Source of the DNA: Norana najaformis
Lineage: Eukaryota; Annelida; Clitellata; Crassiclitellata; Hormogastridae
Length of the DNA: 64,000 nt
Direction: 5' to 3'
Assembly (NCBI GenBank): GCA_964023275.1
Contig: OZ029921.1
Location: 14,859,306-14,923,305 of the forward strand
Part shown: positions 36,332 through 49,035 of the stretch, in pieces
How the letters are laid out: each line of letters starts with the position of its first letter
Position numbering within the stretch: position 1 is the first letter of the stretch
The notes under the pieces: generated by a model
The model's database searches: none
The model's input: only the letters and a program-made list of their open reading frames with translations
Told to the model about the DNA's origin: nothing
Translations under genes and position numbers: made by a program

Positions 36332-37384
36332 GTACATGACTGTATATATAGTTAAGATCTGCGTATATGTGATATACGAGTCGTCTGTCTCATGTATGTA
36401 GAAGGAGCCTTGACATTCAGACAAGCAGAGGTCGGACCTCAGTTGGACGAAGCGGACGCTTAATATATAGGAGCCGTTTCTGTGCGGTTGCATGCATCTT
36501 AAGCACAGCCCTAAATCTCGACAAGTTACGCCTCTGCAGCCGCTAACGACAACGAACAACGTTGCCCTTGCTTCTACTCCTTCGCCTTCTTTACTGCCAT
36601 CTATCGAGTCTCACCACAAATTCAACTGACGCTGTTGCTAGAATAAGGCAAGAACAGACAGAGGTTCAAAACCTACTTTTGATGAAAAGAAGAAATATTA
36701 GGTTTTAGGTTTTAGACTTTTTAGATCTTTAGGCTCTTTTTAGGTTTTAGGATTTATTTTTCTTTCGAGACGCCGTAAAACAGAAGTATGGCGGTGCATG
36801 TAATATTTAACTCTTAGTTCAGTTCCGCGGTGATTTAACATCGCAATCGCCCCGATGTTAATTAATTTTTCACCAGAAAAACATAAATATCCGATTTTCT
36901 TCTTCCAATTCTATCGAAACACAAAAATCTAAAGACCTAAATTTAAACTTTCGTAGATTTTTCGTTTTCATTATGTAACTTCAAAAATCCTACTTCTTGC
37001 ACGCCTGAGGCCAGGTAAGAACATGCTGTACTAGTGTAAGGTACATAACGGTTGAAGCTGCTACAATGAATATCGCATGATGCCCTATCGTCGGACCCTG
37101 TCGATTCTATCCAACACACTCGTAAAGGTATCTTTGACAATTGCTTACGATCATATTTTCTTACCTGCTGCTAGCTTTATTTCGCCGGCTGATATAATTT
37201 TCGAATGGTAGTTCGGCCAAGTCTGTGTCTAGAATTAGATGTTGTCTCACTCGGCATAACATGACATCTGGTTTCTCGACTCGAGTGTTTATCGAGATCA
37301 AAACAATTTACCGACCAGTTCTGCTATGCGCGACATTTATAACTTGCGTCGATTTGTCCATCGCTATCGTCGCATATTCTCTCG
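36332..37384. other. Non-coding, nothing recognised
   Basis: A TTTTAGG/TTTAGA-rich patch lies near 36695-36760. No coding or RNA feature recognised. Confidence 0.4.
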
Positions 37385-37566
37385 TCCGTCTATTCGTCCA
37401 TCTATCCATCCGTTCGTCTGTGCATTCATACCTGTTCATTCTGCCTGTTCATCCATCCCTACGTCCATCTGTCCGTCCGTCTGTCCGTTGATCTATCCAT
37501 CCGTTCGTCTGTGCATTCATCCATCCATCTGCCTGTTCATCCATCCCTCCATCCGTCCATCCGTCT
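37385..37566 (+). repeat. Degenerate CCAT/CCGT tetranucleotide array
   Basis: Imperfect CCAT/CCGT units with a longer repeated block (TATCCATCCGTTCGTCTGTG) at about 37395 and 37493, roughly 97 bp apart. It is the strand-reverse of the GGAT array type seen at 21808-21975. Confidence 0.85.
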
Positions 37567-39774
37567 GCTTGGATATAGTTGGACCGCAGAGACGGCGACA
37601 AAATTGCATTCTAAAAGTATCAATTGTCTCAGCCAAGTATGAGGCTACAGGTCAGCTGCTATAGGCCGACGAATGACAATTAGCGCCTGTCATCTAGGCC
37701 CATATAAAAGGACTATATACATCTTCATCGTCTACAACGACGCAACTGATTGTACAACATTCTACATAACGGTGTATTATGGTGTTAGACTGGGATCACG
37801 ACATAAGCAACTGGGAGGGTCACCGACCACAGCACCTCGATGTAATTCTGTCAGTAAGTAAGCCAGAAAGTAGGATTATTTATTTATTGTAGCGAAATTC
37901 ATTTATACACAAAATGAGAAACCATCAGAGACCAGATGCTCCGAGTGAAAAACTGGCAGTTAGAAATATGTCTGTTCCAAGCCCGAGAGAAAGAGTAGTA
38001 ACCTGTATGGACGAATCATTTGTTGCTACAAAGACTTCGAGGTTGACACCACAGCTGACATTAGATTAATTTTCGACGATATAACTTCTGATTCCTCAAA
38101 GAGCGCAACATAAATGTCTAATTATAGATGCATAAAAATACATCTGCATTAGAGCTTAAGAGGAATGATCAACGAAGCCTAGTGTCAGTTGAAACCCGTG
38201 TTATATAGACGGAGAGCCTTTTGGATTAAACCATCCATATATTTTCATCGAGCAACTCCATTAACAGAGAATGTGGTTTCTTTGACTATAAACTTACACA
38301 GATGTATTACTTGTTGGATAGAATTCGCATCAAAGCAAACCCACGTGCCTCGCATAGAAGGGAATGGAGCAAGAAACAGGCCTTTATATGCTTTTGTCTG
38401 ACTTCAAAGTCTACAAGCATCATGATCCGCCTATGATAGACTTCTGCGAATGTTTGCGGCCAAGCTGGTTGCTGCTTTTGCTGCTTGTTTCATCTCGATA
38501 GCTTCGTTCTTCATTTTCGAAATTTACTCGATACTGTTATATACACATATGTAGGCCTAATACTCAGACTTCTATTGTGCCTGAATTTGCGTTTCAGAGT
38601 ATTTTATGATCTAGAATTTGTAAGGTTTGGACAATATTCGGTAGCATGTTATCGGAGCCCGGCGGCCATTTGGGATCGGTCGACCTTTAACAAGTAGACT
38701 GGTTCCAGTTTAGTCTGTGTCGAGTTCGACTTACACACGCTGGATCCTACTCATTGCTCATGGGTCTCCGCATTATCCTGGGACACAGAGGCCTTTGGCA
38801 TCATCCTGGCACGTGGGCCCTATTCTGTCTTCTACCAAGGGGAAGTTGGAACCCGGCGAATCTGATCAAAATAAAAGTAGAAGTTTGTCACAACATAAAT
38901 GACCAGATACAGCTTTTCCTGAGTTCCATTTCAGCCACTGGTCCAGATTCTGACATTTGTACCGTACTTCGTGTGGGCACACATTCCCCTGGCATCTTTT
39001 AAGCAGAACTTATCCTTAGGGCTGCGTACATTATTAACACCAGATAACTTTCTTTTATAGCCACAGTCTCTGATGCCTCGTGGTTCTTGAGTGGTCCGTC
39101 GTAAGAATTGATTTAGAAATGCAGTTTTGTTTCGAAACGACCATTGATTGGTGTATTGTGCCTGACGTTAAGGGCGCTACATAAGTTTCCAGATTAAATT
39201 AGATGAAATTTGTTCTTTTCTGGACTGTTCTGTCAGTTATGCGATTCTACGAATCAGATTTAGCCCAGAATGAAACTGGTTTCTTGAAATTGGCTATAGA
39301 TGTCCAGATTCGTACAGTTATGTTTCACTGAGACCATCACTCATTGATCTGCATCAGATACCCGATTGGATCATCAAATGAAGATCCGAATTGTCTCTGC
39401 GCCAATTGTCCCATGCACAGAGTCTCTTTCGTCCAACATGCAACACAAACTGTCTCAAAAATCACTATACAAATGCACGTATTTCAAACAGCCACATTGG
39501 GTGAAATCATGTTCATTAATCATTGGCGCTAAAGAAATACCAAATTATATAACGCCAGTTTCTGAACAAGCTCGTTTCATCAATCTCTGTCACTGGCCGT
39601 AAGTAATGTGACCTTACCAGAAAATCCTAACTATCATAGGCCTCTTGTATATGTGTATACATATATATATATACATAGGACTTATATATTATACATATAG
39701 GTTATGTAAGATATAGATCCTGTGTAAATGATGTGCGTGTATACGTACGATGTCTTACTGTTGTACAGCATATG
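37567..39774. other. Non-coding stretch, little recognised
   Basis: Frames at 38485-38697, 38754-39002 and 39366-39602 show no recognisable domain. A TA patch lies at about 39660-39675. GGGCGCTACATAAG near 39173 resembles a SINE/LINE tail. Confidence 0.4.
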
Positions 39775-39955
39775 TACGGCTCATATGTATTGGCGAGGGC
39801 GCTGCGTCAATTACTGCGGCGCGGTCTTTGATGAAGTAATCGGCGAAGACTGCACTGAATGATCGATTTGTTTTCGGCTGGTCCAGCGTAAAAGGCGGCT
39901 GTCTTGCTGATTTAAATAAGGTACTTGATGGAATAAATCCGACTAAAGTATTCAC
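39775..39955 (-). pseudogene. Possible LINE fragment before the RT domain
   Basis: The minus strand reads SFSAVFADYFIKDRAAVIDA, similar to the F..YF..KI..I segment that precedes the reverse transcriptase domain in CR1/L2 elements. It is short and isolated, so a chance match is possible. Confidence 0.3.
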
Positions 39956-40930
<975 letters not shown>

Positions 40931-41044
40931 TTGTGTAAACGGTTCAAGGCCAAGCTGATCTGTCCCGGGCCTCCTTCTGTGCTGTACGATGGCCAAAATT
41001 CAAGGCTGGATGTCAGCCGGCGCTGTTCTACGATCGCCCATCAC

Positions 41045-41197
41045 AATACACGGTCCGTAGACGGGGACCTTAAATGGCGTGGCGCCCACTCAAACTGGCA
41101 GCGGTGGTGAAGGATCTCACCAGATTAATTCATCGAAAAATAAGCAGAGTCGAGGCCATACGGTCGCTTTAGAAACACGTGTACATTTACATTTACC
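41045..41197 (+). repeat. SINE family A, copy 3
   Basis: GGGGACCTTAAATGGCGTGG, then GGTGAAGGATCTCACCAGAT, then GAGGCCATACGGTCGCTTTA, and a GTACATTTACATTTAC tail. It matches copies 1 and 2. Confidence 0.78.
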
Positions 41198-41204
41198 TTC
41201 GAAA

Positions 41205-41760
41205 ACAGTGGCTGCTAGATTTATTTAGGCTGCAGAAGTCTCTCTTCCTCAATGCATGCCTACTTCTTCAAGCAGACATATTTGATTCTGTGTTATACGC
41301 ATATCTATGAGTACAACACCATCTTGTCCAGAACACAAATCATAGTCTTGTCAACTTCACCCGCCTCGTTCATGTCGCTTGAACAAAACCTTAAACAAAA
41401 TTTTTAGTTTTTATATCCTTAAAATGACTGCCTCAGTGCAGTACGACGACACGGCGGCCCAATCAGCCTCAGGACAACACCGTGACGCCTCGCACGATCG
41501 CGCGTTTAATTCGCTGTCTAGAGTTAAGGCTAAAGCAATAGATGGCAGGATGGCCGAGCGTTTAACGCGGCGGCTGTTTACCTCTGTGACCCAGGTTCAA
41601 TTCGAGGAGCGATCATGCAAAATCAACATAGATCGCACTGTTGAACAGTGAGTAACTTTGAAGGCCCTCATTTTTGTTACATGTTATGCATGATATGCAT
41701 GCAAAAGAGAAGCTGTAGACTGATACAGAGAGCGCAGAGCCAGCAATACTCACTCCGTCC
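41205..41760 (+). repeat. Dispersed repeat family C, copy 1, with tRNA-like segment
   Basis: Matches 53352-53815 over most of its length: TTTAGGCTGCAGAAGTCTCT, GCCTACTTCTTCAAG, CATCTTGTCCAGAACACAAA, and CTGTTGAACAGTG. This copy also holds a tRNA-Ser/Leu-like segment (GGATGGCCGAGCG near 41549 and B box GGTTCAATTCG near 41595) that is shortened in the other copy. No cloverleaf forms convincingly. Unidentified interspersed repeat. Confidence 0.75.
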
Positions 41761-43759
41761 TTAAATAAGTAGGTCTCTCTATAATTGTCTGCGGGCGCGA
41801 CATATTAAGAAAGCCTGTCAAAAGATGACTGCCTCTAGTCTGCAGGTGTGTTGAGAGGCGAACTGTACTGTTGCGACGTCTACCAATGGAGCATGGCGAA
41901 AACGAACGGACAAAGTGGCGATAAATGTAATTATAGCCAAAAGTTCTTTTTAAAACCTGCGTGTATCTCTAATACAAATCTCAGTTTGTATAGCCTATGT
42001 ATATGGCCTAATTTATGCGTATTGCTGGTCAGTAGCATTGTGTAGCCTATAAATAGGCCTAACGAGCCTAGCTGCGTCGACAAAATATAATAGGCATACA
42101 AAAAGCGTCGCATTTAGAAGACAGTAAGCGACTCTCAGGAAAAGGAAAGGCGTCTTCTTTAGAGTTATGTAGCGCCTATTTTTAGGCTATTTACATGTCG
42201 TGCGGTGTTGGCCAGCTACACTGGCGCTGGGTGAGTGAGTAAACAAACGGATCACATGGGAGGCGTCGGTTGCAGCAGGCGGAATCTAGAAGCTAATGCA
42301 ATAATGGATCGGAATGATCACCGCAAAATTGAAATATATGTGGAAATGACTGCGAGCCAAGGAAGCTGTCTGCCATGGCAGGCTACACAAGAAAGCCCTC
42401 AACACATGGCGCTGTGCAGTATGCATTGGCCTGCGTAGATGACTCTATAGGCATGCCAATACTCTCCGTAGAATTCGCACGTCCATTACTATTGCATTAT
42501 CTACAAACGAATTTTGCTATGAATTAACCTGCATCTATCGTTATCGTTTAGTGTGTTGGTCCATAATATGTCGGTTGTATCTACAGACGACCAGCCTCAG
42601 TTGACCATCTAACTACAAACATCGTTCACTTAGACCATCTTCACGTACTTGTGACATATAGGCCTACATGTATACAGGATGTGATTATGTATACTATAGT
42701 CTATATGTTTAAATCTGAACTATTTCAACTGCTTTTGTACGAGTTGTTTATCTGTATATTAAGCAACTATGATTGGTACTGTGCCTGATGGGCCAGTGTA
42801 CCCCAAGTAGATTATACGAACGCATTGCTGCGTGTAGAAAAGACAATGCGACAGCTCTTCAGTAATGTCTTCCTTTTCAGACGATGCTCCTTTCTCCCCT
42901 TGCATCATCTTCAGCAGCAGCAGTAGCATCAGCATCAGCGTCAGCTGCAACGAGAAATATTGATTGTGACTTCGGTTAATTGAGACGGTCGTATCATCGT
43001 CACATCCGCGGTGTTTGTCAACGCTAAGACTCGACAACTGCCGCCAAAAAGATGACCACAATGCTTTCCACTGATTGAAGACAAATCAGATTGAGTAACG
43101 AATAGATAAAAACCTTAATGCTTTTGCATAATCGTTAGTTACTTATGGGTAAGGCACTTCTCCACAATTTCTGTCAGTTGTTGATGGTTCTGTCAGCGCC
43201 TTCCATATTGCCGCTAAATTCGATGACTTTGTGCACTTTCTGTCATTTTCTTACAATCAGCAAGTTTCGACTCAACTCCAGCCTTGCATGAGGGGGTCAT
43301 ATATCCGTGATTATGAGTATTTGTGATTGCAAAACCAAGGACACAATATCCTGAGCATTCACGATCAAGTCTAGCTATTGCACGGGTCAAGGCCCTGTGT
43401 ATTGTGGGCATGGACTTCTGCCTACTGAGCTGCTGTAAGCGTCGGTCGTCTGGTAAGACGTCGACCTTCGACCTCTTGCTCCTGGCTTCGGATTCTCGTC
43501 CGTCACTATGTTGTTCAGTCCTGCAACCTCAAAGCACAGATCGTCAGTTGTTGCTTTGCAGTTGCCATGTCTGCGTTTCCGCCAGATGACCCTTAAACCC
43601 GCGCCTAAGGTATAAGTCATATGCCTAGAGCTGATGAGGAAAGGCAGTTCCCAATATACCGCAGGGGTGCATGATAGGTACTCGTTTTCTACATATTGAA
43701 GTCTTAAAAATCTGCAAGGGAAAATCTAAGGGCCTTGAAAAGAGGTCCAGTACGTCGCT
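41761..43759. other. Non-coding stretch, little recognised
   Basis: Frames at 42759-43061, 43214-43411 and 43387-43620 show no domain I can name. The minus strand at about 43380-43560 has a basic GARGRRST stretch but no further support for a transposase. Confidence 0.35.
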
Positions 43760-44060
43760 GGTAAGGTATTTATGTACATGTATTCATTTTTATTTATGCT
43801 ATTTAACGCACTTACTATGCACGCAGTTAGTAAATCTGAATTTAAGGCTCGCCAGAGGACAAGATAGAGTCGTGGAAAGGACGGAGTAAAATCGTGGGTT
43901 TGGACAAAGGATTCAAATTATGACAGCGAGTTAGTGAGTCGGGCCTTTTGTGGTTGACCAAATACGAAGCGCGCAGCAACTGAAAGGGCATGATCCACAA
44001 CTGTCCTGAGCCTAGGAGCAAAAATCCAACATTGGAAGAACACAACAGTCTACAGGAGAG
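43760..44060 (-). pseudogene. CR1-like LINE 3' end fragment
   Basis: The minus strand reads RLRTVVDHALSVAARFVF (about 43960-44015) and then KARLTNSLS with FESFVQTHDF (about 43890-43945), the RxFSVAAPxxWN...LxSFKSxLKTHLF tail of CR1-type polymerases. Its last 170 bp also match 8610-8790, with a shared CAGTAAATCTGAAT-like string. The frame is broken. Confidence 0.65.
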
Positions 44061-45460
44061 CTATGTCAGTTAGCAACATATGAAGATATGATGGAAAACT
44101 TGTGTTCTAAGCTTTAAAGGTCAAGCTGGCAGTTTCAAGGTTAATACTCCATTCAAAAGGAAGTCAGTGAAGGCGACGAAGGTATGAAGCTAATTTGCGC
44201 ATAAGTGTGTATCTAAACATTTCTGAGAACCTCTCAAAGATACTAAGTGATGCTGAAGCTCATTAAGAAGAAGTTTACCTGCACGCTAATAAAACTATAA
44301 TAGCTAGAGTCCAAGGATAAGGTAGGGTAAAGTAAGATACAGTAGGGTAAGATAGCGACCGTTTGTCTTCACTCATCACTGAACTAGAGGCGAGGCAACA
44401 AAAACAACTAAACACCTATTCTAACAAATTTTCAGTAATTCACCTTGACTCACTATACATGCATTTCGAATCTCAGACCTCTGTTATATAACATAATGTT
44501 ATTCTATGAGGCCTATTTTTCTTCGATTCTATAACTGGTGTGTCAGTCACATTATCTTAAAGGAACTAGGGGAATCGCTAAGGCGTGTTTATCATTAACA
44601 TCATGAAATGGGAAATCAGTGACGATGGATGGCGCAGAGATGGCCGACTTTTGGTTCGTATACAGGAATACCCATGGCACTGTCTTACGTGGCGTCAGGA
44701 GAACGCTAATGCAGATGCCACGGCTGTCCCGAAAAACGGATGCAACAGTTTCCGACCATATATTATACACGGACTTCCGTCTCTAACTATTTCCGACAAC
44801 AGAATAGCCACATGTACGACGTCGTATACATATACATGTAATTATATACTATGTTCTACGCTGATCGTTACATGTCCCTTTTGATCGATTAACATTACAT
44901 TGCAGCGTCAGAGTATTACTGGCTCCCAAAATAGGGCAACTGAATGTTAAAGGCAGCATGGCCTAAAGCATAGAAGAAGGGCTTTTCACCGCAAATCTGA
45001 ATCCCTTGAAACGATTGACTTAGGGTTTCTTTGGGTGATTGCGTCGCTGAACCTCTGCCCAACAAATAACAACCAACCTTCATATATTCCTGGCATATTT
45101 GTTTCTCGAAACATTCGTGCATCTACATCACACACGCCTTGGCCTGTTTTATCATAATGGCTCATTTGACTCAGATTTGTCGCGCGATTAACCTTCTCTT
45201 ACCGAAGCGTTCCTCACTGACCAAAACTGCTAAATATTAACCTTTTTCGACAATTCACGTTCGAACTTCAAGTGTTTAGCCGTGTATACGAGGCCAATAA
45301 CGCAAGACTAGTTAGGAAGTAAGCTAAGTGTACAAATCTTTGCCCAAAAATATGACCTAAAATTTTGCATTTTAAGTACTTATTGAAGCATTTTCATTTT
45401 TTGTAATAGCTCAAACTATGCACAGTACCACTTGGTCTTGAGTGCTCTGAAGGGGGTTGT
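44061..45460. other. Non-coding stretch, little recognised
   Basis: Contains AGGGTA/AGGTAAG repeats near 44315-44355. Frames at 44585-44884 and 44916-45122 show no domain I can name. Confidence 0.35.
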
Positions 45461-46010
45461 AAAGTTTGGTTGGTCAGACACAAAACAGGAAGTGGATGGG
45501 GTGGTACTTGCATACTGGACTATTCGAAATGAAGTATAGTCGTTCATGATGACCTTTACACAAAGGACTCTAATTGATTTTATCCAGAGTCATGCCTCGG
45601 CTTAGATTCGTGCTTACACAGAACGCGAGATGTTTTGCTTTGGCCGGATGTCAGATCGGACTTTGAGAGGGCAACTTGCACACAGATGTGACCATAACAG
45701 CGAAGAGCCCATGATCTCACATCAGCTGCGGTGTTCTCCCTGGAGTGTAGTGTCTGCCGATCTTTTCAACCATGATGGCAACATATTCGTGGTGACAGTG
45801 AGTCATCATGACATCTGATGTCTGGAAGCACGATCTCTTTGAACGGGATCCAACGACGATGTAATGTTGAAGCTGATGCTGCACTTCGGCCTTCATAGGG
45901 AAGTATTTATCACAGGCTTCACGAGTTCAGCATTCAACAGGTTTTCTTATGCATGGGGTTTTGAGCACAGCGCAATCCTCCTGAAGTGTAAAGTAGACAA
46001 TTCTAAAGTT
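45461..46010 (+). pseudogene. Ty3/gypsy-type integrase fragment
   Basis: Mixed plus-strand frames give GWSDTKQEVDGVVLAYWTIR (about 45468-45528), REMFCFGRMSD (about 45620-45655), EEPMISH (about 45703-45723), SPWSVVSADLFNHDGN (about 45738-45785), and then LHFGLHREV and FNRFSYAWGFEH (about 45880-45970). This is the zinc-binding N-terminus followed by the start of the catalytic core of a Ty3/gypsy-type integrase. The Asp of SADLF sits in the first catalytic position. The second-Asp region reads ITGFTSS, so the usual Asp-Asn-Gly is lost. Stops and frameshifts are present. Confidence 0.75.
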
Positions 46011-46198
46011 TGGCGTGTCTTCCTTGAGTGGAAAATACGCCTACATCAGTTGTTGTTGAGAACATCGCATCGAACGTGCACGAGTGTCTCTCCACAACAA
46101 ATCAACTTTTGCAAGCGGAAGTGGCCACAGGGGTGCAAGACCGACTGAAGCAGAATGTTTGAAAGCAGTGAAGACTTACGATCGCGGAACTCTTCATC

Positions 46199-46464
46199 CA
46201 GACTTCCGCGAAATGATGTCATTTTCAACACTTAGAGCATTGCTTACCAAGCGCTGGACATTTGCCTAGAAGATGTGTTTTCCCGCAGTAGTTGCACGTC
46301 CTTCTTTTAAAGTTTTCATTCAGCCGCGAAGATGAGACCATAGATCTTTTCATTTGCTTCTTACTGTTAACTGTGCTATCGCTGTAACTGACAACATCCA
46401 AATATTTTTGTGGCCTCATATTTGTGACCGTGTAAGAAAAAACCCTCACAAAGTCGATTTTCAT
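46199..46464 (-). pseudogene. Retroelement gag zinc-knuckle fragment
   Basis: The minus strand reads RRTCNYCGKTHLLGKCPALG with GKQCSKC beyond it, a CX2CX4HX4C RNA-binding knuckle followed by the start of a second one. The second knuckle is broken by two stops, and its last Cys position reads Trp (HHFAEVW, about 46196-46216). The arrangement is that of Ty3/gypsy gag-pol. It lies only about 190 bp from the integrase fragment but on the opposite strand. Confidence 0.65.
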
Positions 46465-47602
46465 ATTGTAGGGGCTACTGGAGTCGGCTAAGATTGTTAA
46501 ATATTTAAATGAAAACCGCGCGTTTCTGTCACAAATATTTTTGAAAGATAGGAGGTATAGTCACAGTTTTATTCGAGAAATGGTGAATTAAATTTAGCCA
46601 CCATATTAATATGATTCGACCTAAATCGCTTTGCCAAGGTGTCGTGAATGTTTCTGAGAATAATATAATCACACGCCTCTGAAATCTCCATAGAAACTGG
46701 TTAAGAAAAATGTTACTTTACTTGTTCATTAGCATAATAATCAATGTACGCGATTTCAGATTGGGTCACCAACGGACATGTGCAATTAAGTTTTTATTAA
46801 AGGGCATCATAAGAAAATTGAAAATAAGTCTATTTAGACAGCAAAACACTATTTAAGGACGTACAGTAATGTTTGATAGCTGACACACCAAGGAATACAG
46901 TCCTAAATACGCAAAGGACTCTTTTGACCCATTTTATGCCTATAGGCTACTTGCCTTCTGAGCGCGTTTCTCGCAAATTTACTTTACCGACGTCGTGAGG
47001 GTTTTCTCATGCACGGTTACGTTTCTCAGTTGTCTCGTTATATTTTGCGCCCTCGTCTAAAGAATTGAGAATTATGGGTTCTCTTCTCATGCTGTCTTCA
47101 TACGTTCGTGTGTCGGAAGCAACCGTGAAGGCATAGGCCTATGTATGTGCCAGGCTACGGAGACCGATAACGAACGCGTCAACATCCCTGGGTTCTTGAG
47201 TCGCTTAATAGAACAGATATCTCTCGTGTATTTCATGCCGGCTCGGCTTAAAGGTCGAGTCCAATGCTGCTATAATGTCCGACAAGTGCGAGGTGTCCTT
47301 TCAATGGTCCGAGAAAGGCAAGTGTTGTTGAATTCGCTGAGAACTTTTCCGAATGCTGAAGCACGTATTTCCATATCCCTCTCATCCAGTCCTGTTGCGC
47401 TTTCATAGTCCTGCCAAATATCTCGGAAAAACTCTCACTTGGTACAACCTCCACTGTGCAGTCCATAAGAACAGGAATAGGGATTAAAGTCGTCGTTGCT
47501 ATAGCTCGAGCTTGTCTTAAAACCACTAGCCTATATATAGGCTATTATATATAGATGTAAAGAATTGATATAGCCTACATTAGTGTCAAGACGAATTTGA
47601 TA
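46465..47602. other. Non-coding stretch, little recognised
   Basis: Opposed frames at 47145-47408 (plus) and 47248-47526 (minus) overlap and neither shows a domain. The stretch could hold more of the retroelement. Confidence 0.35.
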
Positions 47603-47651
47603 GACCTATATATATATATAATATATATATATAATATATAATATATATATA
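47603..47651. repeat. TA microsatellite, left flank of the inserted element
   Basis: ATATATATAA-type units ending directly at TGTGGCG. The same unit type continues on the far side at 49833-49900. Confidence 0.95.
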
Positions 47652-48455
47652 TGTGGCGTTTTCGGTCGGGCTAACTGTCCACGGGGTGGGGGTAACTCTA
47701 GCCCAGTTCTACGCTCAGAGCCACCCGCCTCACTGCCCCTTGCACTCTCACTGTACAATGGTCTTCCCGTATCATCTCTTCCCATACTGTCTGTTCTCTC
47801 CAAGGAAGGCCTAGGATAGGTCGCTTCCCTAAGGGAATCAACACTGTAACTCTCGGTCTCGGGATCCGACTTTGCCTCTTCCGCGGTCGCCGGATGGGCA
47901 ACGTCCTGAGGATGGCCTTTATTCAGAACAGGGTTCGTTCCTTTACCGGCAATAGTCGTTCCCTTTCTCCGTGAGGACTTTCTTGTAACTACCATTCTAC
48001 ATCTTGTAACTCTCCCGTTACCGCCAATATTTTCAGGCACCAGTCGTTTTCTCGGTCCCGGGAACAGGGAAGTCTCACAACGAGCCTCTGTGTCTTTCCG
48101 CCCTAGGCACAAGGATATTGGGCGACACATCTTCCCACTATCTCGCTCCATTTCCGTGTATAGGATTTCCGGAGTAAGTTTCTGCACCAGATCTCTGTTG
48201 GCAGTTATCAACCAACAGTGCTTCAGGGGATAGGATACCCCTATGGAACACTCAAGAGAAGGTCCCCTCTCTAACCTTCTGTAAAACACACCAACCTTCG
48301 TACCGACCTACGCACGAGGGGGCCCTTCCCCGTACTTCAGTCAGTCCTCTGATCAGTGTGTGGCGACAAGCATATAGAGGAGTCGGTATCTTCCCGTTTC
48401 GACTCCGGTGTTATCGGGGAACCGACCCGGACTATGATGTACCGGGTATTTTCTT

Positions 48456-48590
48456 GGTCTGCGTTGTTTCCGGTCTCTTACGTACCGGGACTCTACTTGG
48501 TCTGCGTTGGTTTTTCCGGTCTCTTACGTACCGGGACTTTACTTGGTCTGCGTTGGTTTTTCCGCGGGTCTTCCCGTATCCCGCTCTCTG
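48456..48590 (+). repeat. 46-bp tandem repeat within the candidate LTR
   Basis: Units starting GGTCTGCGTTG at 48456, 48499 and 48545, each with TCTTACGTACCGGGACT except the last, which is partial. Confidence 0.9.
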
Positions 48591-48654
48591 AATTTCGACC
48601 GGGAGAACCGCGGCCGCAACTTTACCCGAGTTTCGCACAACCTGTTATGTTCCA

Positions 48655-49035
48655 ACTATCGTGACTTACTCGACCGTCTCGCGACGTTCCAACAAGGCGG
48701 GCCCAAACCCTGCGGATCAACGCGGAGCCAGTCAGAAATCAGACAGATTGGTTTGTTTCGGTTGCGTCTTCCTCAGGAGCGCACGGACCAATTTCTAAAC
48801 GGCACGGGTTTCTGTCGTACGGCAAATGCTACCCCGGGTTCACACAGACCTGTTTACTCGTATTTTCCCCGAGCCTCGCTCAGCGGCTGTTCACCAACTA
48901 TCGTGACCTACTCGACCGTCTCGCGACGTTCCAACAAGGCGGGCCCAAACCTTGCGGACCAACGCGGAGCCAGTCAGAAATCAGACAGATTGGTTCGCAA
49001 CGGCTGCGACGTTCCCGGGAGCGCACCGATCCGAT
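48655..49035 (+). repeat. Internal 243-bp-spaced repeat in the candidate LTR
   Basis: 48655-48790 recurs at 48898-49033 with few changes, sharing CTCGACCGTCTCGCGACGTT, CAACAAGGCGGGCCCAAACC and CAGTCAGAAATCAGACAGAT. A weaker third copy lies at about 49150-49275. Repeats of this sort are common in LTR U3 regions. Confidence 0.9.

Noticed and set aside
41545..41612. tRNA gene of Ser or Leu type
   Set aside because: A- and B-box-like strings are present but the acceptor and T stems do not pair and no variable arm is seen. It is treated as a tRNA-like part of a repeat.
43214..43620. Possible Tc1/mariner transposase on the minus strand
   Set aside because: Only a short basic GARGRRST-like stretch was seen, with no DDE motifs or terminal repeats.
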